Shown here in pieces: positions 17,928-26,191 of a stretch of 57,594 nt of DNA. Location of the stretch: the NCBI GenBank assembly GCA_964511875.1, contig CAZEHS010000010.1, positions 1-57,594 of the forward strand, read 5' to 3'. The notes below the pieces were generated by a model. That model had not been told where the DNA came from, did no database searches, and was given only the letters and a program-made list of their open reading frames with translations. How positions within the stretch are numbered: the first letter of the stretch is position 1; each line of letters opens with the position of its first letter. The stretch is from CAZEHS01 sp964511875 (GTDB taxonomy: Bacteria > Bacillota > Clostridia > Peptostreptococcales > Acidaminobacteraceae). Made by a program: the position numbers and the translations under genes.

Positions 17928-18014
17928 GATCGCAAAGGACAAATAAATCTGAATTCAGACAGAAACGTTCTGTTTCAATGCTTTCAGCATTAATAACGGC
18001 TAGAGGCGGCTAAA

Positions 18015-18029
18015 TGGCATAAGACTTGC
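18015..18029 (+). promoter_or_regulatory. Sigma-54 promoter of the abfD operon
   Basis: TGGCAT (18015-18020), N5, TTGC (18026-18029) fits the -24/-12 consensus TGGCAC-N5-TTGC with one change. It is 63 nt ahead of the abfD start, which leaves room for a leader. Confidence 0.85.
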
Positions 18030-18091
18030 GTATGTATAAGGTAAAGGACTCCAACGAGTCACACAATAAAATTTGAAAGGAAGTAGAAACC

Positions 18092-19546
18092 ATGGCACTG
18101 ATGAATCGCGAACAGTATATCGAAAGTTTGAGGAATCTGAAGGTGAAGGTGTATATGTTTGGAGAGCTTGTAGAGAATTTTGTCGACCATCCCATTATCA
18201 GACCTTCTATCAATTGCCTGGCTATGACTTACGAGCTGGCTCACGATCCGCAATACGAAGATCTGATGACTGCAACATCGAACCTTACAGGTAAAAAGGT
18301 AAACCGTTTCTGTCATCTTCACCAAAGCACTGATGACCTTCGCAAGAAAGTGAAAATGCAGCGTTTGCTCGGTCAGAAAACCGGCTCCTGTTTCCAACGC
18401 TGTGTTGGTATGGACGCATTCAACTCCGTATTCAGCACGACATTTGAAATCGATAAGGCCCATGGCACTAACTATCATGGAAACTTCAAGAAGTATCTTG
18501 AATATGTTCAGGAAAACGATTTGACGGTTGACGGTGCCATGACTGATCCTAAAGGTAACAGAGGCCTGTCTGCCGGGCAGCAGATGGATCCGGACCTGTT
18601 CCTTCATGTTGTTGAAACACGGCCTGACGGGATCGTAGTCAGAGGGGCAAAAGCCCATCAAACTGGCGCAGTCAACTCCCACGAGCACCTCATCATGCCT
18701 ACGATGGCGATGAAAGCTGGAGAAGAAGCATTTGCAGTATCTTTTGCCGTACCTACGGATTCAGACGGCATCTATATGATTTACGGCAGACAAAGCTGTG
18801 ATACTCGGAAACTGGAAGATGGAGCAGATGTGGACCTTGGCAACAAGGAGTTCGGCGGTCAGGAAGCTCTTGTGGTATTTGACAACGTATTCGTTCCGAA
18901 TGACCGCATCTTCATGAACGGTGAAGTGGATTTCGCCAGCATGCTGGTTGAGCGGTTCTCCGGATATCACCGTCAAAGCTATGGCGGATGTAAAGTCGGC
19001 GTAGGCGATGTGCTGATCGGTGCCGCTGCACTTGCTGCGGATTACAACGGAGCGCACAAGGCTTCCCATGTCAAGGACAAGCTGATTGAAATGACTCATC
19101 TTAATGAAACCCTTTACTGCTGCGGTATTGCCTGTTCAGCAGAAGGCGCTCCTACATTGGCTGGAAACTATCAGATAGATCTGCTGCTGGCCAACGTCTG
19201 TAAGCAGAACGTAACCCGCTTCCCTTATGAAATCGCACGTTTGGCTGAGGATATCGCCGGCGGCCTCATGGTGACCATGCCTTCAGAAAAGGATTTCAAA
19301 CATCCTGTCCTGGGTCCGGTTTGCGAAAAGTATTTCAGCGGAGTAGACGGCGTTCCGACGGAGCACAGGATGCGTGTCCTGAGACTCATCGAGAACATGA
19401 CTCTGGGAAGCGCTGCAGTCGGCTATCGTACAGAGTCCATGCACGGAGCAGGTTCACCTCAGGCCCAGCGTATCATGATCGCCCGTCAGGGAAATATCGA
19501 GCATAAGAAAGAATTGGCCAAGAAAATTGCTGGAATCAAAGCATAG
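18092..19546 (+). CDS. abfD: 4-hydroxybutyryl-CoA dehydratase / vinylacetyl-CoA isomerase
   Basis: 484 residues of the acyl-CoA dehydrogenase-like flavoprotein that dehydrates 4-hydroxybutyryl-CoA to crotonyl-CoA. The four [4Fe-4S] ligands known in the C. aminobutyricum enzyme (C99, C103, H292, C299) appear here at C100, C104, H293 and C300, each one residue later, within SCFQRC and HRQSYGGC. It is therefore expected to be active and oxygen-sensitive. ATG at 18092 follows AAAGGAAG. First gene of a sigma-54-driven operon with a NifU-like protein, a Cys-rich protein and the CoA-transferase. Confidence 0.96.
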   Translation: MALMNREQYIESLRNLKVKVYMFGELVENFVDHPIIRPSINCLAMTYELAHDPQYEDLMTATSNLTGKKVNRFCHLHQSTDDLRKKVKMQRLLGQKTGSCFQRCVGMDAFNSVFSTTFEIDKAHGTNYHGNFKKYLEYVQENDLTVDGAMTDPKGNRGLSAGQQMDPDLFLHVVETRPDGIVVRGAKAHQTGAVNSHEHLIMPTMAMKAGEEAFAVSFAVPTDSDGIYMIYGRQSCDTRKLEDGADVDLGNKEFGGQEALVVFDNVFVPNDRIFMNGEVDFASMLVERFSGYHRQSYGGCKVGVGDVLIGAAALAADYNGAHKASHVKDKLIEMTHLNETLYCCGIACSAEGAPTLAGNYQIDLLLANVCKQNVTRFPYEIARLAEDIAGGLMVTMPSEKDFKHPVLGPVCEKYFSGVDGVPTEHRMRVLRLIENMTLGSAAVGYRTESMHGAGSPQAQRIMIARQGNIEHKKELAKKIAGIKA

Positions 19547-19577
19547 TGAGAATGCAGTTCGTATCGAGGTGTCAGCC

Positions 19578-19862
19578 ATGATGAAAACCGTGAATCAGAT
19601 CATCCGCACAAAAATCCGTCCCCAGCTCATGGATCACTTCGGTGATCTGGAACTGGTACGGGTTGAGGACGGAATTGTCACTGTCAAGCTTCTGGGAGCT
19701 TGTCGAGGATGCCCTTCAGCAAAATCCACATTGGAAGAGATCGTGTTGGCAGGAATCCAGGAAGAATTGCCCAGTATCAGGGAAGTGATCCTGTTTGATG
19801 AAACCAGCGAAGAACTGCTCGATATGGCAAGAAAAATTCTAAAAGTGGCTCTAAGGGATTGA
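19578..19862 (+). CDS. NifU-like C-terminal domain protein
   Basis: About 94 residues covering only the NifU C-terminal domain, with the CxxC-type cluster site CRGCPSA near residue 48. Such proteins can carry or transfer Fe-S clusters. Start ATG at 19578 (or 19581) follows GAGGTGTC; in-frame TTG and GTG codons upstream would extend it into abfD. Its place right after abfD, which needs a [4Fe-4S] cluster, suggests a dedicated cluster-delivery role (inference). Confidence 0.82.
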   Translation: MMKTVNQIIRTKIRPQLMDHFGDLELVRVEDGIVTVKLLGACRGCPSAKSTLEEIVLAGIQEELPSIREVILFDETSEELLDMARKILKVALRD

Positions 19863-19865
19863 TTG

Positions 19866-20147
19866 ATGATGGTTGGGATGAAATATTGCGGCGGTTGTAA
19901 TCCGCGCCATGACCGCGGTGATTTCGCAGCACGGGTCAGAGAGACGTTCGATACGGTTCATCAGATTGAAATAGCTGAAGAAGGAAAAGAGTATGATTAT
20001 CTGCTCCTGATCGGGGGGTGCGCCAATTGCTGTGCCAGTTTTGCGCCTTACCGCGTCAGAAAACGGATCATCACAGTTGCCAGTGAACGGGATTTTGAGA
20101 ATGTCGTATATCATCTGGATCATCAATGTCAGGAGAGGATGAAATAA
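19866..20147 (+). CDS. Small Cys-rich protein of the abf operon
   Basis: About 93 residues with two Cys motifs: CGGCNPRHDR near the N-terminus and GGCANCCASF in the middle. The CGGCNPR-type motif recurs in small proteins near anaerobic amino-acid fermentation genes (from memory); no function is established. The Cys pattern suggests metal or Fe-S binding. It starts 3 nt after the NifU-like gene stop and its stop overlaps the next start (TAATG), so it is translationally linked to the CoA-transferase. Confidence 0.75.
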   Translation: MMVGMKYCGGCNPRHDRGDFAARVRETFDTVHQIEIAEEGKEYDYLLLIGGCANCCASFAPYRVRKRIITVASERDFENVVYHLDHQCQERMK

Positions 20148-21487
20148 TGGACTGGAAAACAGCATATCAGGAAAAGCTGACTTCAGCAGAAGCGGCGGTA
20201 AAACATATCAAATCCGGAAACCGGGTAGTGACAGGCCATGCCTGCAGTGAACCCATGGAGCTGGTGAAGGCAATGGTAAACAACAAGGACGCCTATAAGG
20301 ATGTGGAGATCGTCCACATGGTAGCCATGGGCAAAGGGGAATACACAAAGCCGGAGATGGAAGGCCACTTCATCCATAATGCCCTGTTTGTCGGCGGATC
20401 CACGCGTGTGGCAGTCAATGATTCACGAGCTGATTACACCCCATGTTTTTTCACTGAAATTCCAAGACTGTTCAAAGACAACTATCTTCCTGTGGATGTG
20501 GCAATGATTCAGCTCAGCAAACCGGACGAACACGGGTATTGCAGCTTTGGCCTTTCCTGTGATTACACAAAGCCGGCCACTGAATGTGCAAAACTGGTGA
20601 TTGCTGAAGTAAACGCACAAATGCCAAGGACTATGGGTGATTCCTTCATTCACATTTCTGAAATCGATTATATCGTTGAAACGGATTATCCCATCGTTGA
20701 GCTTCAACCTCCTCAAATCGGGGAAGTGGAAAGAGCTATCGGCGAGAACTGTGCCAAGCTGGTTAATGATGGCTCAACTCTCCAATTAGGAATCGGAGCG
20801 ATTCCGGATGCGGTTCTTCTCTTTTTAAAGGATAAAAAGAATTTGGGAATCCACTCGGAGATGTTTTCCGATGGGGTTGTCGAACTCGTCGAATCCGGGG
20901 TAATCAATAACAGCAAAAAGACACTCCATCCTGGAAAAATGGTAGTAACCTTCCTGATGGGAACCAAACGGCTTTACGATTTTGTGCATAATAATCCAAC
21001 GGTTGCAATGTACCCTGTTGATTATGTCAATAATCCTTGTGTGATCATGAAGAACGACAACATGGTTTCCATCAACTCCTGCATCCAGGTGGACATGATG
21101 GGCCAGGTGGTATCTGACAGCATAGGGCTGCGCCAGTTCAGCGGTGTTGGCGGACAGGTGGATTATGTACGGGGAGTCAGTATGGCCAGGAATGGGATTT
21201 CCATCATCGCCATGCCGTCAACGGCTTCAAAAGGCAAGGTTTCAAGAATTGTTCCGCTGATTGACTCAGGATCAGCAGTGACAACCTCGCGGAATGATGT
21301 GCATTATATTGTTACGGAATTCGGGATCGCAGAGCTAAGAGGAAAGACACTCAAAGAACGCGGAAGGGCCCTTATTGCAATTGCTCATCCGGATTTCAGG
21401 GAAATGCTCATACAGGAATGGGAATCACGCTTCAAATGTGATTTCGCAAAGGGAACCAATACAGATAAAACAGAACAGGCCGGCTGA
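20147..21487 (+). CDS. abfT: 4-hydroxybutyrate CoA-transferase
   Basis: 446 residues of the acetyl-CoA hydrolase/transferase family. It transfers CoA from acetyl-CoA or butyryl-CoA to 4-hydroxybutyrate. The motif GIHSEMFSDG places Glu238 at the position of the catalytic glutamate reported for the C. aminobutyricum enzyme (from memory). The C-terminal motif EFGIAELRGKTLKERGRALI is also conserved. The start at 20147 has AGGAGAGG upstream and shares one base with the previous stop. Last gene of the abfD operon; a strong hairpin follows. Confidence 0.94.
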   Translation: MDWKTAYQEKLTSAEAAVKHIKSGNRVVTGHACSEPMELVKAMVNNKDAYKDVEIVHMVAMGKGEYTKPEMEGHFIHNALFVGGSTRVAVNDSRADYTPCFFTEIPRLFKDNYLPVDVAMIQLSKPDEHGYCSFGLSCDYTKPATECAKLVIAEVNAQMPRTMGDSFIHISEIDYIVETDYPIVELQPPQIGEVERAIGENCAKLVNDGSTLQLGIGAIPDAVLLFLKDKKNLGIHSEMFSDGVVELVESGVINNSKKTLHPGKMVVTFLMGTKRLYDFVHNNPTVAMYPVDYVNNPCVIMKNDNMVSINSCIQVDMMGQVVSDSIGLRQFSGVGGQVDYVRGVSMARNGISIIAMPSTASKGKVSRIVPLIDSGSAVTTSRNDVHYIVTEFGIAELRGKTLKERGRALIAIAHPDFREMLIQEWESRFKCDFAKGTNTDKTEQAG

Positions 21488-21490
21488 TTT

Positions 21491-21534
21491 CCGGCAAAGA
21501 CAAAAGAGGCGAAAGCCTCTTTTGTCTTTGCCGG
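21491..21534 (+). terminator. Perfect 20-bp hairpin with GAAA tetraloop after abfT
   Basis: Arms 21491-21510 and 21515-21534 are exact reverse complements around a GAAA tetraloop. The inner part AAAAGAGGC-GAAA-GCCTCTTTT followed by GTCTTT can act as an intrinsic terminator in both directions; the full stem would also protect the transcript 3' end. Confidence 0.85.
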
Positions 21535-21563
21535 ACAAATCAAACGGTTTTCCAGGACTTTCA

Positions 21564-21591
21564 TTGACAAATTATTCAGAGGGTATAGACT
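21564..21591 (+). promoter_or_regulatory. Sigma-A promoter of activator gene 2
   Basis: TTGACA (21564-21569), a 16-nt spacer and TAGACT (21586-21591). Nearly the same sequence precedes the paralogous gene at 28961 (TTGACA 28891, TAGACT 28913), so the promoter was duplicated with the gene. Confidence 0.65.
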
Positions 21592-21635
21592 ATATTCATG
21601 ACAGTGAATACCATAATTTACGCAGGAGGATCAGC

Positions 21636-23396
21636 ATGCTGTCTTATGAACTGAATGGAATTATGGAAGTCATCTTTCGCGAAGGGTCTATACTGACATT
21701 TTTAGATGCGTACGACAAGAAGCTGATCATAGTCGACAACAATGAGTCAGTAATCTACGCCAATCGAAAGGCCAGGTCTTTGCTTCAGAAGGTCAATTCT
21801 ACCATACAAGGCAAAAAACTATGCAAATTCCTGGACCTTCCGCAGCTTCGGGATGTACTCCACGAGGGCATCAGTTACTGCTGCATATCCGGTACGATGA
21901 GTGAACAGCAGGTATCGGTGAATATCAGTCCGGTTGAGATCAACAGGGACATCGTTGGCGCAGTGATAGCCTTTGAAGATGATGCGTGCCCGGAGAATTA
22001 TATTACGACACTGAAGCTCTGCAACAGCATAAGCCGGGAACTGGAATCGGTATTCAATGCTTCATATGACGAAATCGTTGTGACTGACTGCAAGGGCACA
22101 GTAATAAAGATGAATACGGTTTTTAGGAAATTTTACAACCTTGATTCAGATGATTTTGTCGGAAAAAATGTTGTTGATCTGGAGAAAGCCGGCATTTTCA
22201 GTCCTTCAGTAACCTTGATGGTTTTAAAAGAGAAGAAACGGGTATCCATCATCCAAAAAACAAACACGGAGAAGGTCCTGTTCGTAACCGGACACCCGGT
22301 ATTCGATGCCCATAAGAACCTCATTTCGGTAATCAGCATGGCTAAGGACATCACAGAAATGCATCAGTTGAAAGAAAAACTGGAACAGGTGGAGAAAACC
22401 GCACAAAAATATTACTATCAGCTTGAATTGATCAAGCAGAAGGAAGAACAGGAAGAAATCATTCAGTACAGAAGCAGTCAGATGGAACGGGTCATGACTA
22501 TGGCGGCGAAAACGGCCAGGGTAGACTCGAATTTGCTGATTACCGGCGAGTCGGGTGTAGGAAAAAGCATTCTGGCTGAAGCCATCCATAAGATGAGCAA
22601 CCGAAGTGATCAAAATCTGGTAAGTGTCAATTGCGGAGCTATTCCGGAATTGCTGCTGGAATCGGAATTCTTCGGCTATGAAAAAGGGGCTTTCACTGGA
22701 GCCAGAACGGAAGGGAAACTCGGAAAGCTGGATCTGGCTGACAAGGGTACTCTGTTTCTGGACGAAATAAGTGAGCTGCCGCTGCAGATGCAGGTCAAGC
22801 TGCTGAAGGTCATTCAAGAAAAGAAATTCATGCGGGTCGGCGGCACAAAAACCATCGAATCCGATTTCCGGTTGATTACTGCAACCAATAAGAACCTGGA
22901 GAATGAGGTGAAGGCCGGTCGCTTCAGGGAAGACCTCTTCTACCGTCTGAATGTTGTACCCATTGAGATCCCGCCGCTTAGAGAACGGAAAGAGGACATC
23001 ATCCTGCTGATCAATCACTTTTGGGGAAAGCTGAACCGAAAGTATGGGACAAACAGACGGATCGATCCGGAAGTGTACGATATCATAACGGAATACCCAT
23101 GGCCTGGAAATGTAAGGGAACTTGAAAATGTTGTGGAGAGAATCATGGTGACCGTGGACAGGGATTTGATTGAGATCGTGGATCTTCCTATTTTTCTCCA
23201 GAATTATACGGCAGCGGAGGTTGACCAGAAGCGCATTGTTCCGCTGAACCAAGCCATGGAGGAGGTTGAGAAAAGACTGATCCTGAATGCTTACAGGCGA
23301 TATGAAAATACGTACAAGGCTGCAGATGCTTTGGGTGTAAGCCAGTCCACCATCGTTCGTAAGCTCAAGAAATACGGGTGTGTGGAGATAAGCTGA
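21636..23396 (+). CDS. PAS-containing sigma-54-dependent activator (paralogue A)
   Basis: 586 residues. The N-terminal sensory part has two PAS-like regions (~20-110 and ~125-245), then a helical linker, a sigma-54 AAA+ domain with Walker A GESGVGKS near 304 and GAFTGA near 351, and a C-terminal HTH (AADALGVSQSTIVRKLKKYG). The ATG at 21636 is preceded by GGAGGATC; the frame is open further upstream, but that part overlaps the abfT end. It is closely similar along its whole length to the 586-residue protein at 28961. It lies upstream of the permease, which has a sigma-54 promoter. Confidence 0.93.
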   Translation: MLSYELNGIMEVIFREGSILTFLDAYDKKLIIVDNNESVIYANRKARSLLQKVNSTIQGKKLCKFLDLPQLRDVLHEGISYCCISGTMSEQQVSVNISPVEINRDIVGAVIAFEDDACPENYITTLKLCNSISRELESVFNASYDEIVVTDCKGTVIKMNTVFRKFYNLDSDDFVGKNVVDLEKAGIFSPSVTLMVLKEKKRVSIIQKTNTEKVLFVTGHPVFDAHKNLISVISMAKDITEMHQLKEKLEQVEKTAQKYYYQLELIKQKEEQEEIIQYRSSQMERVMTMAAKTARVDSNLLITGESGVGKSILAEAIHKMSNRSDQNLVSVNCGAIPELLLESEFFGYEKGAFTGARTEGKLGKLDLADKGTLFLDEISELPLQMQVKLLKVIQEKKFMRVGGTKTIESDFRLITATNKNLENEVKAGRFREDLFYRLNVVPIEIPPLRERKEDIILLINHFWGKLNRKYGTNRRIDPEVYDIITEYPWPGNVRELENVVERIMVTVDRDLIEIVDLPIFLQNYTAAEVDQKRIVPLNQAMEEVEKRLILNAYRRYENTYKAADALGVSQSTIVRKLKKYGCVEIS

Positions 23397-23461
23397 AAAC
23401 TCAAAATCAGCCGTGATTTAAAATGGAATGATAGACGATTGAGAAAAATCAAATATAATAA

Positions 23462-23512
23462 TGCAACGGTGAATTCGCGTTGCGATTGTGCAACGGCTCA
23501 AACCCTTGCAAT
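23462..23512 (+). promoter_or_regulatory. Tandem activator binding sites (UAS), permease copy
   Basis: Two imperfect palindromes: TGCAACGG..CGTTGCG from 23462 and TGCAACGG-N7-CCTTGCAA from 23489. The 51-nt block aligns without gaps to 25951-26001 and 30742-30792. The second half matches 18 of 24 bases in the former and 19 of 24 in the latter. It lies 247 nt before the -24 element, a normal enhancer distance for sigma-54 activators. The AT-rich 23397-23968 stretch otherwise holds only a terminator and the promoter. Confidence 0.72.
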
Positions 23513-23555
23513 ATAAGCATGTGAGAAATTGATGCAGATTAAACTTCATCGCAGG

Positions 23556-23612
23556 AAAAGAGTCAGGTTTCAAGTCAGGAAAATGACTTAATCAGGACTC
23601 TTTTTATTTTTT
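23556..23612 (+). terminator. Terminator after activator gene 2
   Basis: Outer stem AAAAGAGTC/GACTCTTTT and inner stem AAGTCA/TGACTT, followed by a T-rich tail. It lies between the activator sites and the sigma-54 promoter. Confidence 0.75.
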
Positions 23613-23759
23613 GTTTATTTAGGCATATATTCGATATAGCATTCGTAATTTAAACAAATCAGCACATATCTTTACAAAAATACAGGAGTCAAGCCGCTGG
23701 GTTTGTTTATGTCGCAGAATTCTGTATGAGAATCTACAGAACGTCGAAATTTTGATTTA

Positions 23760-23774
23760 TGGCACGGTTATTGC
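23760..23774 (+). promoter_or_regulatory. Sigma-54 promoter of the permease gene
   Basis: TGGCAC (23760-23765), N5, TTGC (23771-23774): an exact match to the -24/-12 consensus. The transcript would have a leader of about 185 nt before the permease start. Confidence 0.92.
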
Positions 23775-23968
23775 TCTAATACAGTATCAGGTGACAGCCA
23801 AGGCATCTGTTTTCCAAAAGAAGGATTTTGCAGGACCAATCATTCAGAAGACAAATGAAACTTCAGAAACATCAGATGTATCTGAGAGGGGGATTAGGAA
23901 GAAAACGTTTTACAGCATGATAAATTAATTGGTTTCACGAAATCATTATACTGAGGGGAGTGACTCAT

Positions 23969-25399
23969 TTGGCAGTACAAAATCAAGCAAGCAGTAATAC
24001 TGAACTCGATAAGGTTCTCAATAAAGGGGATGTACTGGCTTTAGCATTTGGAGCTATGATCGGTTGGATGTGGGTTTGGATCACTGGAGACTGGATCCTG
24101 GCCGCAGGTACTTTCGGAGCAATCGCAGCAGTTATCACAGGAGCCATCATCGTTACTTTCGTAGCCTTCTGCTATGCAGAAATCAGCCCGGCACTGCCGC
24201 AGGCTGGAGCTGAGCTTGCTTATTCAATCCGCACCATGGGCAATAGCCAGGCTTTCATCGCAGAATGGTTCATCGTATTCGGTTATGTTGCTGTAACTGC
24301 GTTTGAAACAGTTGCATTCCCAACAGTATTGGGCTATGTGTTTGAAGGTTATGACAAGCACGGATACCTGTGGACGATTGCTGGCTGGGACGTTTACGCC
24401 AGCTGGGTCGCAGTCGGCGTTGCTGGTGCAATCTTCTTCACATGGTTGAACTACAGGGGTGTTGGCCTGGCTGCAATGGTCAATAAGATCCTTACAGTGG
24501 TATTGGCTCTTGTCGGCATAGTCTTTGTCGGCGGAACAATCAGCATGGGATCCACCACCAACCTTGTTCCAGCTTTCACAACCTTGAGCGGTTTCGGATT
24601 CGTACTTGGAATGACTCCACTGGCATTTGTCGGATTCAACGTTATTCCACAAACTGCTGCTGAGATCAACCTTCCATATAAACAAATCGGTAAAGTAATA
24701 ATGCTCGCTGTTTTCCTTGCAACAGTCTGGTATGCGCTGATCACGTTGGGCGTTGGTATGGCAATGTCAACTGAGGATCTTAAAAACGCTAACCTGGCTA
24801 CTCTGGATGCTGCCATCAAGGTTTACGGCAAAGGTGTCACACTGGTCATGATTGCAGGCGGTCTGTGTGGAATCATGACATCGTGGATCGGATTCTTTAT
24901 CGGCGGCGCACGTGCAATCTGCGCCATGTCCAACCCAAAAATGCTTCCTGCTGCACTCAGTACGATCCACCCGGTTTACAAGACTCCTGCAAATGCGGTT
25001 CTGCTTATCGGCTGCATAACGGCTCTTACCCCGCTTCTTGGTCGTAAGGTCGGCGTATGGCTAATTGATGCCGGTAGTGCAGGAATTGTGTTCTCATGGT
25101 TCTTCGTATGCTATGCATTCATCAAGTTGCGTAAGCATGAGCCTGATCTTGATCGGCCTTATCGGGCTCCTTTTGGTAGTTTCATGGGTTATGCCGGTCT
25201 AGTAGCATGTTTGGGTATGTGTATCATCTTCCTTCCCACCATGCCTTCTGCCCTCGTGCCTGCAGAATGGGCTTTGATTGGTGGCTGGACGGTTCTAGGT
25301 GTAATCATGGCTATGATTGCAAAATCACAGCATGGCGTCGTTACACGCGAATGGCGCTACGAACAGATTTTCGGTGAGAAACCGAAGAAGCTTTACTAG
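23969..25399 (+). CDS. APC-family amino acid permease
   Basis: About 476 residues with ~12 hydrophobic segments. The N-terminal NKGDVLALAFGAMIGWMW is typical of the amino acid/polyamine/organocation superfamily, and there is a short charged C-terminus. A TTG start at 23969 has GAGGGGAG 8 nt upstream and is preferred over the GTG at 23960, which overlaps that site. Its sigma-54 promoter and its position between abfT and gabT suggest it imports GABA or a related amino acid; the substrate is inferred from context only. Confidence 0.88.
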   Translation: MAVQNQASSNTELDKVLNKGDVLALAFGAMIGWMWVWITGDWILAAGTFGAIAAVITGAIIVTFVAFCYAEISPALPQAGAELAYSIRTMGNSQAFIAEWFIVFGYVAVTAFETVAFPTVLGYVFEGYDKHGYLWTIAGWDVYASWVAVGVAGAIFFTWLNYRGVGLAAMVNKILTVVLALVGIVFVGGTISMGSTTNLVPAFTTLSGFGFVLGMTPLAFVGFNVIPQTAAEINLPYKQIGKVIMLAVFLATVWYALITLGVGMAMSTEDLKNANLATLDAAIKVYGKGVTLVMIAGGLCGIMTSWIGFFIGGARAICAMSNPKMLPAALSTIHPVYKTPANAVLLIGCITALTPLLGRKVGVWLIDAGSAGIVFSWFFVCYAFIKLRKHEPDLDRPYRAPFGSFMGYAGLVACLGMCIIFLPTMPSALVPAEWALIGGWTVLGVIMAMIAKSQHGVVTREWRYEQIFGEKPKKLY

Positions 25400-25446
25400 A
25401 AATTCGGATTTTGAATCCATAGTGTGATGTATGTGGTCATTCTAAT

Positions 25447-25478
25447 GTCAGAGCGGTTACATCGGTGGCCGCTCTGAC
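25447..25478. terminator. Hairpin after the permease gene
   Basis: A 10-bp perfect stem GTCAGAGCGG/CCGCTCTGAC with a 12-nt loop. No T run follows, so termination here would be weak or factor-dependent. Confidence 0.5.
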
Positions 25479-25547
25479 GGAATGACAAAGGTTGAATCAT
25501 TCGAATGCAACATAACCGTGAATACTGCAGCCAATTACTCGGAAGGG

Positions 25548-25859
25548 ATGAACTTAATGAATTATAAATGTCCTCACTGCAATAATTCCTCCATATCCAT
25601 GTACAAGCGATTCTGGCTGAGAAGGCATAACACATTCTCCTGCAAATCCTGTGGCACCGAGCTGCGAATTGATAGAAATCAATTGAGTTTATCCGGATTG
25701 GGAATCATATTGACATGGTTCTTCATAACACTGGGAGCCAGCTTCCTGCCTTATGACGGTCCGGTAAGAGTGGCTATTTACCTGATCATGCTTTATGTAG
25801 GGATTTCAATCTTCAATATATTCATCCGCTTCGAGCCGGTCAGAAAAATCCCCTGCTGA
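25548..25859 (+). CDS. Small zinc-ribbon membrane protein
   Basis: About 103 residues. N-terminal zinc ribbon with CPHC and CKSC pairs, followed by two hydrophobic segments (GIILTWFFITLGASFL and AIYLIMLYVGISIFNIF). The start is taken at 25548 after CGGAAGG, with ATG 25557 as an alternative. Not assigned to a family. It lies between the permease and the gabT regulatory region and may be cotranscribed with the permease. Confidence 0.65.
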   Translation: MNLMNYKCPHCNNSSISMYKRFWLRRHNTFSCKSCGTELRIDRNQLSLSGLGIILTWFFITLGASFLPYDGPVRVAIYLIMLYVGISIFNIFIRFEPVRKIPC

Positions 25860-25950
25860 ATCGGACATTCCTATCTCTTTCATGCCTCTCGGCCATGGAG
25901 GAGATTTCTTTTTCCAGTCCTGAATACGAACGGCATGTGAGTAAAATAAA

Positions 25951-26001
25951 GTCAGTTGTGAATCTCCGTTGCATATATGCACCGCCCGTAATCCTTGCAA
26001 T
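25951..26001 (+). promoter_or_regulatory. Tandem activator binding sites (UAS), gabT copy
   Basis: A 51-nt block aligned without gaps to 23462-23512. The first half keeps GTGAAT and CCGTTGC; the second half (25978-26001) is TGCACCG..CCTTGCAAT. It ends 95 nt before the -24 element of the gabT promoter. The 332-nt gap 25860-26191 holds this site, the promoter and no gene. Confidence 0.7.
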
Positions 26002-26096
26002 CAGCTGGATTCGTGAAACGATGCAGTTGTACTGAATAAATGGGAGAATAAGAGGCAAAATAACCCCTGAAACGGCCGGTTTTAGTGTGTAATTAA

Positions 26097-26111
26097 TGGC
26101 ATGGCAATTGC
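26097..26111 (+). promoter_or_regulatory. Sigma-54 promoter of the gabT operon
   Basis: TGGCAT (26097-26102), N5, TTGC (26108-26111), one change from consensus. It is 81 nt before the gabT start codon. Confidence 0.88.
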
Positions 26112-26191
26112 ATTAATATTCAGGCAGGTAAACAATCCTTGGCAGGTGTTACCAGCAGGTATCTAAATACGATTCAAGGAGGAAAAGAAAA

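Noticed and set aside
24224..24970. Minus-strand frames across the permease gene
   Set aside because: They mirror the plus-strand codon pattern of a clear membrane transporter and carry no plausible protein.
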